Assembly (NCBI GenBank): GCA_031002005.1
Contig: JARYHS010013630.1
Coordinates: 34,683,504 to 34,747,503 of the forward strand
DNA: 64,000 bases
Direction: 5' to 3'
From: Vandiemenella viatica
Taxonomy: Eukaryota; Arthropoda; Insecta; Orthoptera; Morabidae
Under the pieces are notes generated by a model. It was not told the DNA's origin. It ran no database searches and saw nothing but the letters and a program-made list of their open reading frames with translations. This document shows positions 48,401 to 60,400 of this stretch, one piece after another (position 1 is the first letter of the stretch; each line of letters opens with the position of its first letter). The position numbers were made by a program, and so were the translations under genes.

Positions 48401-51400
48401 AATTGTCTTTGGCATCAACTTAATTTCAATGAACATCTTAGAAGATATTACGCGCGGTCGGCTCCCTTCTGAACGGTTATATGCAGCGATATTTGTTTTT
48501 GCGATACAATATTGTCGTGTAATAATACTTTTTAAATACTATTTCATTTTGTTTTAAGAATAATATTTTGGTTCTAATAATGTCACAATTATTAACACTT
48601 TTATGTGTTGTTGATTAAGAGTATTTAATTGTGAACAAAATCGAAATTAAAGACCTAATTTTAAGTAAACTTCCAGGAGACATAGTTACCTACACATCTA
48701 TTGATAACGTAATGGATCAAGAAGATGCGGTACATTACCCACAAGAGTTTCTTAATTCTTGAACCCAAGTGGCCTTCCCCCATATTCCCTCAAGTTAAAA
48801 ATAGGTGCCCCAATAATTTTACTTAGAAATCTCAAACCACCAAATTTATGTAACGGAACCCGACTTCAAATTAAATTTCTACGCAACAACGTGATCGTTG
48901 CAATAGTTTTGACTGGTCCAGCAGTTGGTCAAACAGTGCTTATACCTCGCATCCCAATGATTCCAAATGATTTACATTTTAATTTTAAAAGAATTCAATT
49001 TCCCGTAAGCTATCTTTCGCCGTTACAATTAATAAATCACAGGGGCAAACATTTAAACACGTAGGAATCGATTTAAGGCAAGACTGCTTTTCACACGGCC
49101 AACTATATGTCGCGTTGTCAAGATCGGGTTGCGGAGAAAACCAATATGTTTTTCTGCCACAAGAAAATAAAACTAAAAATATAATTTACGCAGAAGTACT
49201 TTAAAATAATTATGTTCTTTTAAAAACTTAAAAACTAAATTTGCAAAAAATTGTCTAAAATAATAACAGAAATTGACGCGGACAAAGTCGTGGGTAACTG
49301 CTATAATTTATAAAGCTGAGGAGGTTGTTTGCAAAAATAAATATGATGCCCAAAATAACTATTCCACGCGGACGAAGTCGCGGGCACAGCTAGTCTGAAA
49401 TAAAATTATCAGAGTATCCACCGAGCACAATGTTAATTACACAACTTTGGAAATCTGCTGACCTCCATTCTTCGATTCAAAATATTATCTGTCCTTCTTG
49501 AAAACACTCTTAAGAAGTTCTCTATATGGATTCATATTTAAATGAAAATCTAAATTTGTCTTCTTGAGTAGTTTCATAGGAATTGTGCAACGCTCACATT
49601 CGTCTTTAACTCCCCTAGATCGAGCACTGCATTTGGAGATAACAAACAATTTAAAATTTTTACACTAAATATCAGTCAGTCATTCAACTTTTTTTTTTTA
49701 TCTTCTCCACGGCTCTGGTTGTTAAACGAATAATTTAACACTGAAATTTTAAATTATACTGAATCGAATCTGAATACTGCTGAAGTTAAACTGACTATCT
49801 TCAACACTTAAAAGTCGCTGCAGAATTTAAACTCTTTGATCTCAGACAATATTTTAAACCTTCAAAAACTCCGAAAGATGTAACGACACCAAACAACAAT
49901 TGGCTGAAACTTCACTTACTCCCCATCAAACGACGAACAAATTCAGCTACCAAGCAAATCGACGTTTCGCTCCTCACAAATATCTGGAGCGATCATAAAC
50001 GCCGTCTGACAGTTAAACGGCGAAAGTCCCCCCCCCCCTCCCATATTACCGCTGACTCCTATGTATAAATTTTCTCAAATTTCCCGATCTTGTGCAAACC
50101 GACCGACTTCTGCAAGGTTCGGATATTCCAGTAAACACCTATGTTGCAAAAAATCCCATTAACGAAATATCTAAACATTGTGCCATGCGCTAATTACACC
50201 AAAAATGACTCAAGACTTCTAAAATAAAACCCTAAAATAAACTCAAGTAAATTAACAAAGAGTACACGTTTTGAAATATCAAAATCTATATTCTGCACCA
50301 GCACACAAACACCATTCATTTGCAAGCAGTGTGAATTTCTGATGTCTATTGTAGTTGCAGCCCTAGTGGAGCGGCCATCCCCTTCGTTAGCCAATGTACG
50401 GTGGTCTCCGGAAACCGGAATTGACGTTACTCTTGTGTTGCGCTACGACATCCGGCGGGGAGACGATCGTCCACTGCTGGTGAGTATTAGGAGACAAGGA
50501 GCAGAATGACACACTTCAACGGCAAACGTTTCTTCCATATTATCAAGATATTAGTGATGTGAGAACACAGACTTTCCCCGGCGTATGCTTGAAATCAAGT
50601 CTTCATGGGTGTACCACCGGATAGTGTTTTGAAAACACGATATTTCGATGACTAGCTACGTCGTCTTCATCAGGTGTCGAGACATCTGCACAGGTCGGCT
50701 GATCCGACGGTCAGCCAGCCGAAATATCGTGTTTTCAAAACACTATCCGGCGGTACTATGAGTTGCATCATTATTTAAATTTCTTTGCTCAAAAGAACCT
50801 GACAGATTTAAATCCAGAGAAAGAGTTTTTGCCACAGAACTCATTTTCAGTGACAGATCTAGGAAAAGGGGGGGGGGACATACAGGGTCATTTGAACTGG
50901 GCGGAAACTTCAGGAGGGCGGCAAACCATGTTTTAAGGGGCGGTAAATGTCAAATTCGAGCCGCGGCGACCTTTTTTTTTTTTGATTTAGTTCTAATTGT
51001 CCCAAGCGGCCAACTTCAGGGGGGGGTGGGGGGGGGAGGGGGAGCAGAAAATAAAAAAATAGCTCTGTAATGCTCCGGACGGCAATTTTATGTTTGAAGG
51101 GGCGGCAATCTCAAGTATTTGTCCTGGCTCAGAAAATTCTATTCTGAGAAAGAATTTGGTATCAAGGACGGGGAAAATTATTATGTGGTATCGAATAATG
51201 TGTCACTGAATTGCACTCACTAGTGTGGTGAAACTACGGTATGTAAAGATGTAACACTTTTCAAGAAGATGTCGAAACTAACTATAGTAGTCTAACCAAT
51301 AAGGAATGTTGCTTTGTTTGTAATTAGCACTAGAAATTCTGTGTACGTTTTAGATATTAAGAAACTTACCTGTGATTAAATTATTATTTGATATGGTGGT

Positions 51401-54400
51401 GTAGCATGATACACAGATTTTGAGTATCAAATTGCAGGAGCTGGAGGGGATTTCAAAGATGGGCTGCTAGATTTCTCTCTCGAAATTACTGCAGAGCACA
51501 ATCGCTAACTTATATTATAAGCGAACTGGAATGAGATTCATTGGAATGACAGAAGGAGGGTGAAGAAGAGTGTACAAGATTGGTGAATAGAGCCTGGAAG
51601 ATAGTTGGTCGAAGAAATTAAGAGTTGTGCATGGAAGGGAGAAGATGCCATTAATACAAGCTTAACTCGATTTCAGACACAAGAGTATGGGAATTTTATT
51701 TTTTTTCATAGGTAAGGAAGTCAGAGACTGTAATAAATTACTAAGGGAAGTGATGAATAATTTACCAAAACTTACTAAAAAAATAAAATTCGTAGAGGAT
51801 AAAAGTAGGCGGGTACAAGAAAGGGGGGAAATGTGTGTGTAGGGAAATTTACAACGGGGCGTGAGCTACATGGCAATTAAACAATTATATATATATATAT
51901 AAAACTTTGAACAATGGATAACTAAATCTGAAACGATTTGCTTAGTTGCTATCAAAGAAGATTAAGGGAGGAAACACAAGGTGAAGAATATTTATGCAGC
52001 ATTTAAATTTCATACAGAGCCCTTACGACAGATTTGGATGTTCATAGAGGATTGAAAGAAAACATTAACATGTATCAACAGAGTGTATCGTGTTATAGTA
52101 TTGTGAAATTCTGTTTTTACTCACCTGTAAATGGCTCAATACAATAACACCAATTCAGATATCATAAATAAATTTTTCGACGTTAAACGAGGAAATATAA
52201 CGAAAAGGAAATGAGAAGAAGTTTTTTTTTCTTTCTAAAATCACATAATCGCCAATTGCAGTTTGTTCTTGCAAATTTAACGTGCTTTGAGAAGAATAAG
52301 GTCCAGTCATCGCAGAAGGAATCATATACCGATTCAAATATTCTCCAAAACTAATATGATAGGTTTTAAAACCACAAGTGATATTTCATAAATAATCCTA
52401 AATTGGCAAAACTGTGGAGCGGACGATGAAACAAGAAGAAATTTTTTCCGGTCTAAGGAGTGACATATATTTTTGATGTTTTTTATAATAAAATGATTCT
52501 TTCATTAACCAAGTTTTAGAATTGTATTTTGTGACTTGATTTTCAAAGTTTTATATTAAGACTGAAATTCGACAGGGCAACAAATCCGACATCCCTAAAG
52601 CTACGCGTGAAGTTTCTGGATAAGAAACATTATTATTTTGTTGTTCATTTTTCTGTTGGGTTTGTTATATTTGTAAGTGAGTGAGGTGAAAATATAAGTA
52701 ATAATCCAAGGCCAGGAATATCAGCTGTTGAACGAAATTTGGCGGATTTTATTGGTAAATATTCCCTAAATCAGGATGGGCCGACACGGATTCGAACCCG
52801 TTTCATCTAGAAAGCGAAGCCAGAGCGTTACAGCTCGCGCACAACCCTTGTTAACCAACAGATCGTAAACGGGTCAATCATTTTAGCGCTGAGCAAGGAA
52901 AATTAGATTGGTTGGTTGAGTTACAACCTCAGTTACTAACGCTAGTTCTATGCTTCCAGTCACCTGCTTACAGAGTAGAAACACCTAGTGGACTGACTAA
53001 GTGGACTTATTACTCTGCCTTTTTCAGCGCGTGATAACATTCATTACTAAACCCGCGAATCTGCAAGTGGAGCTAACATTCTGTTATTGGATGTGGCAGC
53101 TGACTGCAGACGGCTACTGGGCGCATCCGCCCCCTACCTTGCCGCCCCCGCTGCCCCCACGCCACCTGTTGCTGGTGCTGGACGACGGGCCTGCTGTGTG
53201 GGGCCGCCGTCGAGACGCACTCCAGGAGGCTGCTGGAGCCCTCCTCGACCAGCTCGAACAACAGGACGTCTTCTCCTTGCTCATCTACGGCCATGGAGCT
53301 CAGGTTAGTACTTCCAAGTCGAGCTTGTCATAAACTAATTACTAGGATCCGACCGAAGGTTCGGCTTCGGCCACCTTCGGCCAAAAAAAGCACCTTCGAC
53401 CGCACATTCGGCTTCGGCCAAATTCAGCCGAATGTTTGGCCGAAGCCGAAGTTTTACATCTAGCCCCTGAAAATGAACCAACTTTTACGAATAAAAATCA
53501 GTGGGAAGTATATTGTGAAGCCAGTGTTAAATACCAAAGCTTGATTAATTAAAAAAAAATCATAGATCTTGTATGCGCCCAAAGATTTTATAAAAGAAGT
53601 TTAACAGTTTACTTTACGCGATATCGTAGAAAAAAGTAGCGCCACCATGGCCCGATAATCATCCGATTTCTTTGCCGATTAATGTATTACGTATGGACCT
53701 GGTCATTGTAAACACGTTTCCGTACAACCTCGTTGAAGGAGGACTTCGCAGACTTAATTTTACTGATCCTCAAACTCGACCATAGTACAGAAAAAAGCGA
53801 GAGAAATATTTTAGAAAGTCTTTAATGCCAGCTACGTACGACAAAGTAAACAGTAAAGTTGCATTGATTTTAGAAAAAGGCTGAATGGATCAGTTTTACC
53901 ACGAAGATATGAAGTGATCAAGTAAACACGTTTTTGAGTGACACGGCACATGACATTTCCAAAGGTTCCAAAATAAAAAAATAAAATAAGTTGGCTGTTA
54001 GTATGTTAGAAGATCATACAAAGCAATATATTGCACGAAAAATCACTGAAACTGTTACGAAATACAATTCAAAAGAAAATATCCATACGGGTATACGTAA
54101 TAATACTTCAAATATGAATGCAATCATCCGCTATGGAAACTTCGTTTTTATTGGTTGTGTTGCTCACACTCTACAGCTCATTATTCACAAAGTAATTTTT
54201 AAAGATATTGCTATAATAGAAAGAGTGAAAAAGGGTTGTAAAACGTAAGAAGAGTGAACAAGCCACTCGATATCTTTTATTAATAGAACAGAAAAATGCA
54301 GTAAATCTGTATATGTTAGAACGTGGTGGAATAGAAATTCCAACAGCAGAAGAATGGATTCAAATGAACAATTTTATAACTGTGCTAAGTGTATTTAGGA

Positions 54401-57400
54401 AGCAACAACTAATATTTCTAGCGATTTATCAACAGTATCTTTAATTATATCAATCATTGGCATCTTAAACTCAAAACTTGCTCAGAAGGATGAAGACTGA
54501 TCTTATAATACTGCTCTAAAGCCGCTTGTGTGGGTCTGTTTACAGGAGATCTACTTTCGGAAGAAAAACCTTACGGTTGTTGATTGCCGCTCTAATCGAT
54601 CTACATTTTAAAATTAAGTATTTGACTAGCGACGAAATTTTAAATACGAAGACTGATATTTTGTCATTCTACGTCGAAACTGTGCACTGACAATAACAAA
54701 TATAACGGGTCATTTGGAGTGATTAAATCTTATTTTGTTAATGCCGATGTACCTTTTGTTTTGGTTATATTTAGTACATTTTTAATTAATCTGTATACGT
54801 GAAACTACTTTAAAAATATTGGTATTGATTCGGCTTTAACTGAAAATTTAATATGTGATACTAATTTAGACAGCAGAATATCGTATTTTAAAAGCTAGAA
54901 TAATTTATGCTAGGTAAGAAGGATGAAATTTATTTTTATTGTTGTTAAAAAACGATGGTATTACTATACATAAGCTAACATGTATTTGATTTACCAAAGC
55001 AAAACTCCAAAACTTATTAATTTAATCCACGGGACAAATTATTCTGATTTGATTCGGGCTGTTACTGTTAAATTTTATAGTTTCTTTTTATTATTGCTAA
55101 ATAAAAATAACTGCATTTATTTTTGCTAAATTGCATTGCTCAGAACCTGGTTTGGTACTATTTTACTGTTTTATTTTATTATTATAAATAAATATTAAAA
55201 ACTTTGTTTATAATTATTGAAAAGGTGCAATTTATATAAAAAATACCACATATAAAACAAAATAACAGTTCATTTTGTATGTCATATATACTTCATGTTA
55301 GTGTTCTGAGATATATAATTATTTTTGAACCTTCGGCTTCGGCTTCGGCCGAAGGTTATTCCAAGAGCCGAACATTCGGCTTCGGCTTCGGCCAAAAAAT
55401 GACCTTCGGTCGGACACTACTAATTACAGATATTTTAAGCGCAAAGTATTTGAATAAAGCACGATTATGATGATAAGTTTACAAAGGACAACATATACAC
55501 GTTCCCACATTAATATTATTGGACTTTTAGATAACTAGTAAAATATCTTTGATGCAGTACTCCGCTGAAGAGGTTAGATAAACTTCTTTGATGATATCTT
55601 GCTTATAATTATTATCTGTACCTCTCCTATTTTGCTGGCCAAGTGACGGGTGCCTATAAATTCCTAGAAATAAAAAATACTAATGACCTAAGGTGAATTA
55701 AACGAGATTCCAGAACTGGGTAGTAAGTTCTTGCGCTTTTACTTATTAACAATGATATTACAATTCCCACAAAATTCTTCTCAAACATAAAGTGTACTAG
55801 GAGACACAAGAAGATACTATGGTGGATTCAAACCCACAATACCACACTGCAGTTATGAAATGAGAGTCCAATAATTTACAAAAATAATAATTTAATTTGA
55901 ATTACGATGGAACACACACGCTCCTATGTCAACATCTCTGCACCCTGTCCTTACCATGTCATGTCTTACGACCACCCACCTACTTTTGTTCCTTACGACT
56001 TCCATCCTAAAACTCCTTCAATGTTTTTTGTAAATTGTTCATCATTTCCCTTGGTAATTTATTCCAGTCTCTGACTCCCTTACCTACAAAATAAAACTTT
56101 CCCACTCCCTTCCTTCTGAAATCAAGTGCCAGCTTATAATCATGGTCGTCTCTGCGTAGATAATTACCGACTACTGCTTAAAAACAGTAACCACGACAAT
56201 CGATATTCCATGCTCCAGACCTTCGGTCGCTATGATACAACAATTGATCGTCACAAGAGACCACTAAATTTAATCAAATAATTGACACCACCGTGAAGCC
56301 ACCCCAACAGTGAAGATTTGCACCACCCATATACTTTTGGAGGCAATGTCTACGGACAATATCCTCCACCTCCACCTGCCCTCTAAGAAAAGGCAGTAAT
56401 TGGTGCTGTGCTGCTCCAGACCTGAATGTGAGTGTGTTGCAACTCGACGGATGCAGCATGGTGACGTTTCAACACGCTCGGTAAAATTTATGAGTGTTAT
56501 TCTGAATGCTTAAAGAACTCAGTGAATGTTTCAGATCAAGGTGAGTTGAATGAAGTTGCTAAATGTGCCAAATACGTGGCAAAGTGAGCGATGATAAATG
56601 TGAAACGAAACTGAATACACTGTCTATATCAGCGCGGTGTAAATAACAAGTTAAGGTTCTCTCAGGTTAATAATCACGAATAAGTAAGGGACATTACGTT
56701 TTAGAGATGTACTTTGATGAGCATCTTACCTGCCCCTTTTACCAGAAATTTTGTATGAAGAGTATATAAATTATTGAATGCTTTCTTTCTTTCCCTAAAG
56801 CTGAAATTGTTACAGGTATGGCTGCCTGGCAGCCATTTGTCAGACAGTGATAGTCACGTTACTGATCAGCCAGCGGCTTTCAATGACTCCGCCATAGTCC
56901 CGGCAACTGCAGAAAACATTCTGCAGGCCAAGCAGGTCATCAAGAGAATGAGTGGCGCCCAAGGTGAGCCAGCTGTACTCAATGTACACTAATAATGTAC
57001 GTTAACTTACTGTGAATACACAAAACTTATTGAAAGACTTTGTTATGATCGTTTTAAAAGATACATGTAAGTTTTAGGTCGTAGAGCTATATTTCTCCTT
57101 GTTTTGATTGATTCAGTTTCCGATCTCCTGAGTGGGCTGATCAATGCGCTCCGTGTGGCGGAGGTCGGCGCTCGCTCCGATTCTCCCCGCCAGATGTCTC
57201 CTCTGATCGTACTGTTCCCTGGAGATACCGGCATCAGTCCCAAGGATCAGCTCTTCCGTCATGTCACAGACTTCAACACTGGCGTCGGCGCCGCCCTGTT
57301 CGCCTTGCCTCTGGCAGAGCTGGAGTTCTTCAAGACGCTGACACTTTGCAACGGTGGCTTTGCACGACGTCTCTACGAGGACGCTGACGCCGTGTTGCAG

Positions 57401-60400
57401 CTGCAAGAACTGTACCGCCAGCTGGCGTCACCCGCACTTACCGACTTGTCCTTCGCCTACGACGGCCGAAAGGTCAGGAGGTTATGTCATCTGCTCTGGT
57501 GACGAGTGCATTGAACTGGCTGAAATGCTCATTCGACTGCAAGGTGCGTTTACATAGTTTCAAGACTGATTTTGTCCTGAGTAGGGGAGGGTGCGTACAC
57601 AGGTTCCACCGACAGGGTGAAGTAGTGGGGGATGTGTCAGCTAACCGACTGCACCAACGTCAGTTGCCTCCGAGACGCTTGAGTGAGCAGATCGTTAGTG
57701 GAGTGAGTGCATATCAGTGACCACTGTCGAAAACTCAGAGAGTCGAAAATGCAGCGTCACTTGTAGCAGCGTTATTCGATAAAGTTCTGTGCGATACTGA
57801 ACAAAACGGCTACCGATACTTTTGGTATGATTCAAGAAACCTGTGAAGAAGAAGCCATGTCACGTGCAATGGTTTTCATATGGCGTAAGAGGTTTCAAGA
57901 TGGTCGCGAGGACGTTGAAGACGACGACCACACTGGGAGACCTCCTACAAGCCGTACTAATGATGATTTGGGTAAAGTGCGTAAACAGATTGTCACAGGT
58001 CAGTTTTACGCTGAAATGCTCCACCATTTGAAGGACTGAGTCCACCACGTCCGCCTAGAGATCAAAGAAAATTGGGTTCTTCACCACGATAATGCACCCT
58101 CTCACACGTTGCTCATACCCAGAATAAAGAGAGACCTGAAAGAGAAGTGATTAGACACGAATCCAGGCAGCTTAAACGAGGTCCCGCGCAAAGAGTTCCA
58201 GGGAGCATATGAACAATGGAAAAACGCTGGCAGCGGTGTGTTGATGCCAAAGGGTCATATTTTGAAGACTTAATTCGCTATATCAAATTGCTTAGTAATT
58301 TTTCTGTTCTGAGACCAGTCTTGAAACCTTGTGAACGCACCCGGTATGCCGATCATAGATATAAATGTGTCTTGCTAGTTGAAAAATGAGTACTTAGCCG
58401 AATGTATACAAATGTAAGGCAGATTTCAGAATTTTGAAATATGTTGCTCAATGCATATGTTTCCAGGTTCCTTTTTCAAATCTACTCACCAACTCAATAC
58501 CAATATGGATAGTAGTTCCACATTATTCACTTATTTGCGTGTCTCTCCATTGGTTATATCTTCAGCTATAGGTTCTTTCCAGTTCTCTTTTCTCATTGGT
58601 CCGTCATAAGAAATAGGGCGTTCGTAAAGTCCCATATAATTATGTGATTGCCGCAGTCAGTGCCGGATTAAGGCTACCGCAAGAACCGCAGTTCCTTTCA
58701 AAAATTTTCCTTACTTAACGAACAATTTTACTGATAAAATAAATAATCTACAAAATTTAGAATGTTAATAAGCTGCGTTCACAATAGACGTTTCCGAGGC
58801 GTGGAGTTCCACTAGAAGTCCTTCATCAGATTCAGTTTTGAGAAAGTCGAATCTGATGTAATTACAATAGGCCTATATATTTAAAGGCGTGTATTGCTCT
58901 GAAACTGTTTCAGCAATTTATGTAATTTCGTTCGAATAAACTCATTCATCTTTTGACGTTTCATGTAAAAAGTTATTGAATTAAAATGTGTATGCCTGCT
59001 CACGTGTCTCCAGCCCCAAAAACTTATATGTACTAGCAAAGAAAGGGAAGAAAAGAAACGTATACAAAAAGTGTATTATAAATCTAATAGCTATAAAATT
59101 AAATACAAAAATAATTTCATTTGACACAATGGACAGCAGGGCTTAGCCAGAAATGAAAGTGACAGTAGTTGGGAGATTCATATGAGATGCATTGATAAAA
59201 CACCAAAGACTCGGCGAAGTTTTCCCGTTCAGCTATTCAATAAACTGCTGGCCCATTAGAACAATATATATATATATGTGTGTGTGTGTGTATATACATA
59301 ATGTCACGAAAATTTTCAAAAGTGTAGGCAAAAGTACATCTAGAAAAGAAGTAGGGGCCCTGAAATTCCTTAAGCCAATCCTGTTAGCAGTGGAGCTATT
59401 TTCTTTTAAAATACAGCTTTTAACTAAAAAATTAGTAGGCCTAACTTTACATGGCCTTAATAAAATTCAAACTGTCACAAGTTCGATTTTTGGTTGAGAT
59501 TTAAAGTAACTCTACTGAAAACTGACCTACAGCTTAGCGGCGAGTCCTATCATCGGATTCCATGCTTCCAAATCAGAGTTTATTACAGGTGGAAGTCTCA
59601 CTAATAGCCTGGAAAAATACAGGTCTCTCCAGAATTCACTACTAAGGCCTCGCAAAGCTTATGCAGACACCTCACGATTTCATATCTTGTCTGATTTTGC
59701 TACTGTAGTTTTTCTGGAGAGTTGCGAAAGACTTTGTAACCCTGTCAATCATCCCTGAATAACCTTCACAAGTCGCACAGAACCTCAGTGGAAGGTGCAC
59801 TTGTTGCCGTCCATTTGCCAATTACCAGAAGTCTCTCATCACTGAATAATGTGCATTATATACTGATTCATTCAATACCCCCCCAAAAATTATAGTTATT
59901 GTTATATCTTCCGCTAGTGGAAGGCTACTCGAGTTAGAGCTGGACTTCTGATTATGCAGAGTAAAAGAAGACGTCTAAGAGGATACAAACTATCTTTGTA
60001 TCCGCACTATATCAATACGGCCTGTATATCATCAGCATACTAAGTACCTCTTCACATAGCTCCCATGATAAAAAAAAAAAAGCTGTCCTGCCCGGAACTC
60101 CTTTAATAGAGATGGAATAACTCAAATCCAGGTGGCAGCACATCCACTGAGATCACGAATTGGCGTGCATAAATACATCACCTTTAATGATAAAAACAAA
60201 ACTTTTTACTTTTCTCAGAGTGTCTTTAACTTTGGTGCTGCTTTATGGCAGTAATCGTCATTGATTATGACATGAAAACGAATATTAATAATGCCAGTTA
60301 TGTCTGAAACCATATTGTTCACTACTGTATCTGTGGAACCAATTGTTTAATAATGACTGTTATCATGCACTGAAAAAGGTAGGGTAATAAGTCCACTTGG

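Noticed and set aside
58480..58600. Possible missing ITIH exon after TTTCCAG
   Set aside because: The reading ([17 protein letters not shown]...) lacks the GSExVVAG pattern and has no suitable donor in phase.
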